A stretch of 64,000 nucleotides of DNA from Sarcina sp034439435 (GTDB taxonomy: Bacteria; Bacillota; Clostridia; Clostridiales; Clostridiaceae). The notes beneath the pieces were generated by a model. The model was not told the DNA's origin. It saw only the letters and a list, made by a program, of their open reading frames with translations, and did not search any database. Of this stretch, positions 63,241 through 64,000 are shown in pieces. The position numbers were made by a program, and so were the translations under genes. The stretch is taken from NCBI RefSeq assembly GCF_034439435.1, contig NZ_JAPCKJ010000003.1, positions 434,001 to 498,000 of the forward strand, read 5' to 3'. Numbering within the stretch: the stretch's first letter is position 1; each line of letters begins with the position of its first letter.

Positions 63241-64000
63241 TTACTTTCTAAGTTTTCTTTCAAAGGCATGGCAATTATTCTTAGCTCCCATAGCAAAGAC
63301 ATCTGTATTATTAAGAACAGCCTCTCCTCTTTCAAGCTTTTCAACCTCTGAACGCTTTGCTAAATATCCTGTAACCCTTATTACATCTGCTCCACTACCA
63401 TAAACAGACATATATCTTATTCCTGAATTAAAAGCTCCTTTTATAATATCAACTAAAGCTTCAGGATGCTCATTATAAGTATCTTCAAATACAAATATGT
63501 CTCCTATTCCATTACAAAAATACTTATGGAATGGTGCTGATTGCATTATATGCTTAAATAATTCTGGTTCTTCTCCAACTGGTATTCTACATCCTGGTGA
63601 TACCATTTGATCTAAATCTATTCCTACTTGTGCATGAAGAACATAGTGTCCTCCAAAACAATTTACATGCTTTGCTTCATGCTGTGATACTATTTTATTT
63701 AATTTTTCTATTATGCTTAATCCAAGCTTATTAGCTTTTTCTGAATATCCAAATCTATCATTTTGTTTTTCTGCTCCTAATAAGCTATTTACAGCCTCTG
63801 CTAATCCTACTACACCAAACATTCCTGTAAATAGTTTTTTCTGAATAAAACCTTCTTTTACTAAGAAATTAGATGTAAAGAACTGAGTTTCCTCAACTAA
63901 AAATCTTATTCTTTCATCTATATACTCAATCATCTTGGTACTAACATAAGGTAATACATTCTCTAAAAAGTCATCTACTGAACTAGCTTTTTTAGCTACT
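63241..64000 (-). CDS. yjjI: YjjI-like glycyl-radical protein, C-terminal part (5' end outside window)
   Basis: The frame is open through the right edge, so the start codon lies outside; an internal ATG at 63933 is not the start (upstream codons read LENVLPYVSTK). About 253 codons are visible. Near the C-terminus GADVIRVTGYLAKRSE carries the glycyl-radical signature RVxGY, with the radical Gly at codon 63367-63369. GMFGVVGLAEAVNSLLG and HVNCFGGHYVLHAQVGIDLD are the other conserved blocks; no thiol-radical Cys motif can be placed with confidence. The pairing with a YjjW-like activase supports YjjI. The reaction is not known. Confidence 0.85.
   Translation of the reverse strand, partial: VAKKASSVDDFLENVLPYVSTKMIEYIDERIRFLVEETQFFTSNFLVKEGFIQKKLFTGMFGVVGLAEAVNSLLGAEKQNDRFGYSEKANKLGLSIIEKLNKIVSQHEAKHVNCFGGHYVLHAQVGIDLDQMVSPGCRIPVGEEPELFKHIMQSAPFHKYFCNGIGDIFVFEDTYNEHPEALVDIIKGAFNSGIRYMSVYGSGADVIRVTGYLAKRSEVEKLERGEAVLNNTDVFAMGAKNNCHAFERKLRK

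Overview
The window is low-G+C Firmicute chromosome with short intergenic gaps, strong AGGAGG-type ribosome binding sites and AT-rich codon use. Gene content points to Clostridium perfringens or a very close relative: a secreted GH101 endo-alpha-N-acetylgalactosaminidase, a dockerin-bearing subtilase, reverse rubrerythrin, a HesB-like selenoprotein, a single-chain PurL and an anaerobic glycyl-radical pair. The species is inferred; no database search was possible. No phage, insertion sequence or CRISPR array was seen, so this looks like core chromosome.

Layout. (1) 1-6430, minus strand: an aromatic amino acid operon aroF-aroB-aroA-aroC-pheA, with pheA cut by the left edge. It is preceded by a promoter, a 43-codon leader peptide packed with Phe/Tyr/Trp codons and an intrinsic terminator with a mutually exclusive antiterminator, which reads as a ribosome-mediated attenuator. 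(2) 6.6-16 kb: the mucin-degrading GH101 enzyme, a potassium channel, a transaldolase-family protein, reverse rubrerythrin and a YccF-like membrane protein. (3) 16.1 kb: tRNA-Leu(UAA). (4) 16.5-27.9 kb, minus strand: the inosinate pathway operon purL-E-C-F-M-N-H-D from one promoter with PurBox-like sites. (5) 28-29.5 kb: thiC behind a TPP riboswitch. (6) 29.7-36 kb: an SDR oxidoreductase, an unusual dUTPase-like protein, small membrane and zinc-ribbon proteins, a NERD-HRDC protein and birA. (7) 36.3-41.4 kb: a large secreted subtilase with cohesin-like, dockerin and FN3 modules. (8) 41.8-48.2 kb: a small helical protein, a Nudix hydrolase, a CLC-type protein with two tiny membrane-protein paralogs in front of it, a 47-residue peptide gene, and leuS behind a T-box. 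(9) 48.3-54.6 kb: a secreted beta-helix-like protein, a methyltransferase-like protein, two HesB-like proteins (the second needs UGA read as selenocysteine), a GH29-like protein and a TPR protein. (10) 54.6-62.3 kb: an L-ascorbate utilisation operon (ulaG-C-A-B, a beta-propeller-like gene, ulaF-ulaE) with a divergent DeoR regulator. (11) 62.4-64 kb: a YjjW-like activase and the C-terminal part of its YjjI-like glycyl-radical partner, cut by the right edge.

A family of palindromic intergenic repeats runs through the window. Six clear copies and several remnants share terminal inverted repeats around a TGTTGATTTTTAGCTAG core. Two further long-hairpin elements, downstream of the subtilase and near 49.7 kb, look different. 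The strongest candidates for undescribed biology are the aromatic leader-peptide attenuator, the small peptide and membrane-protein genes near 44.6-45.3 kb, and the palindromic repeat family. The selenoprotein is the clearest case of a gene that standard ORF calling would break.
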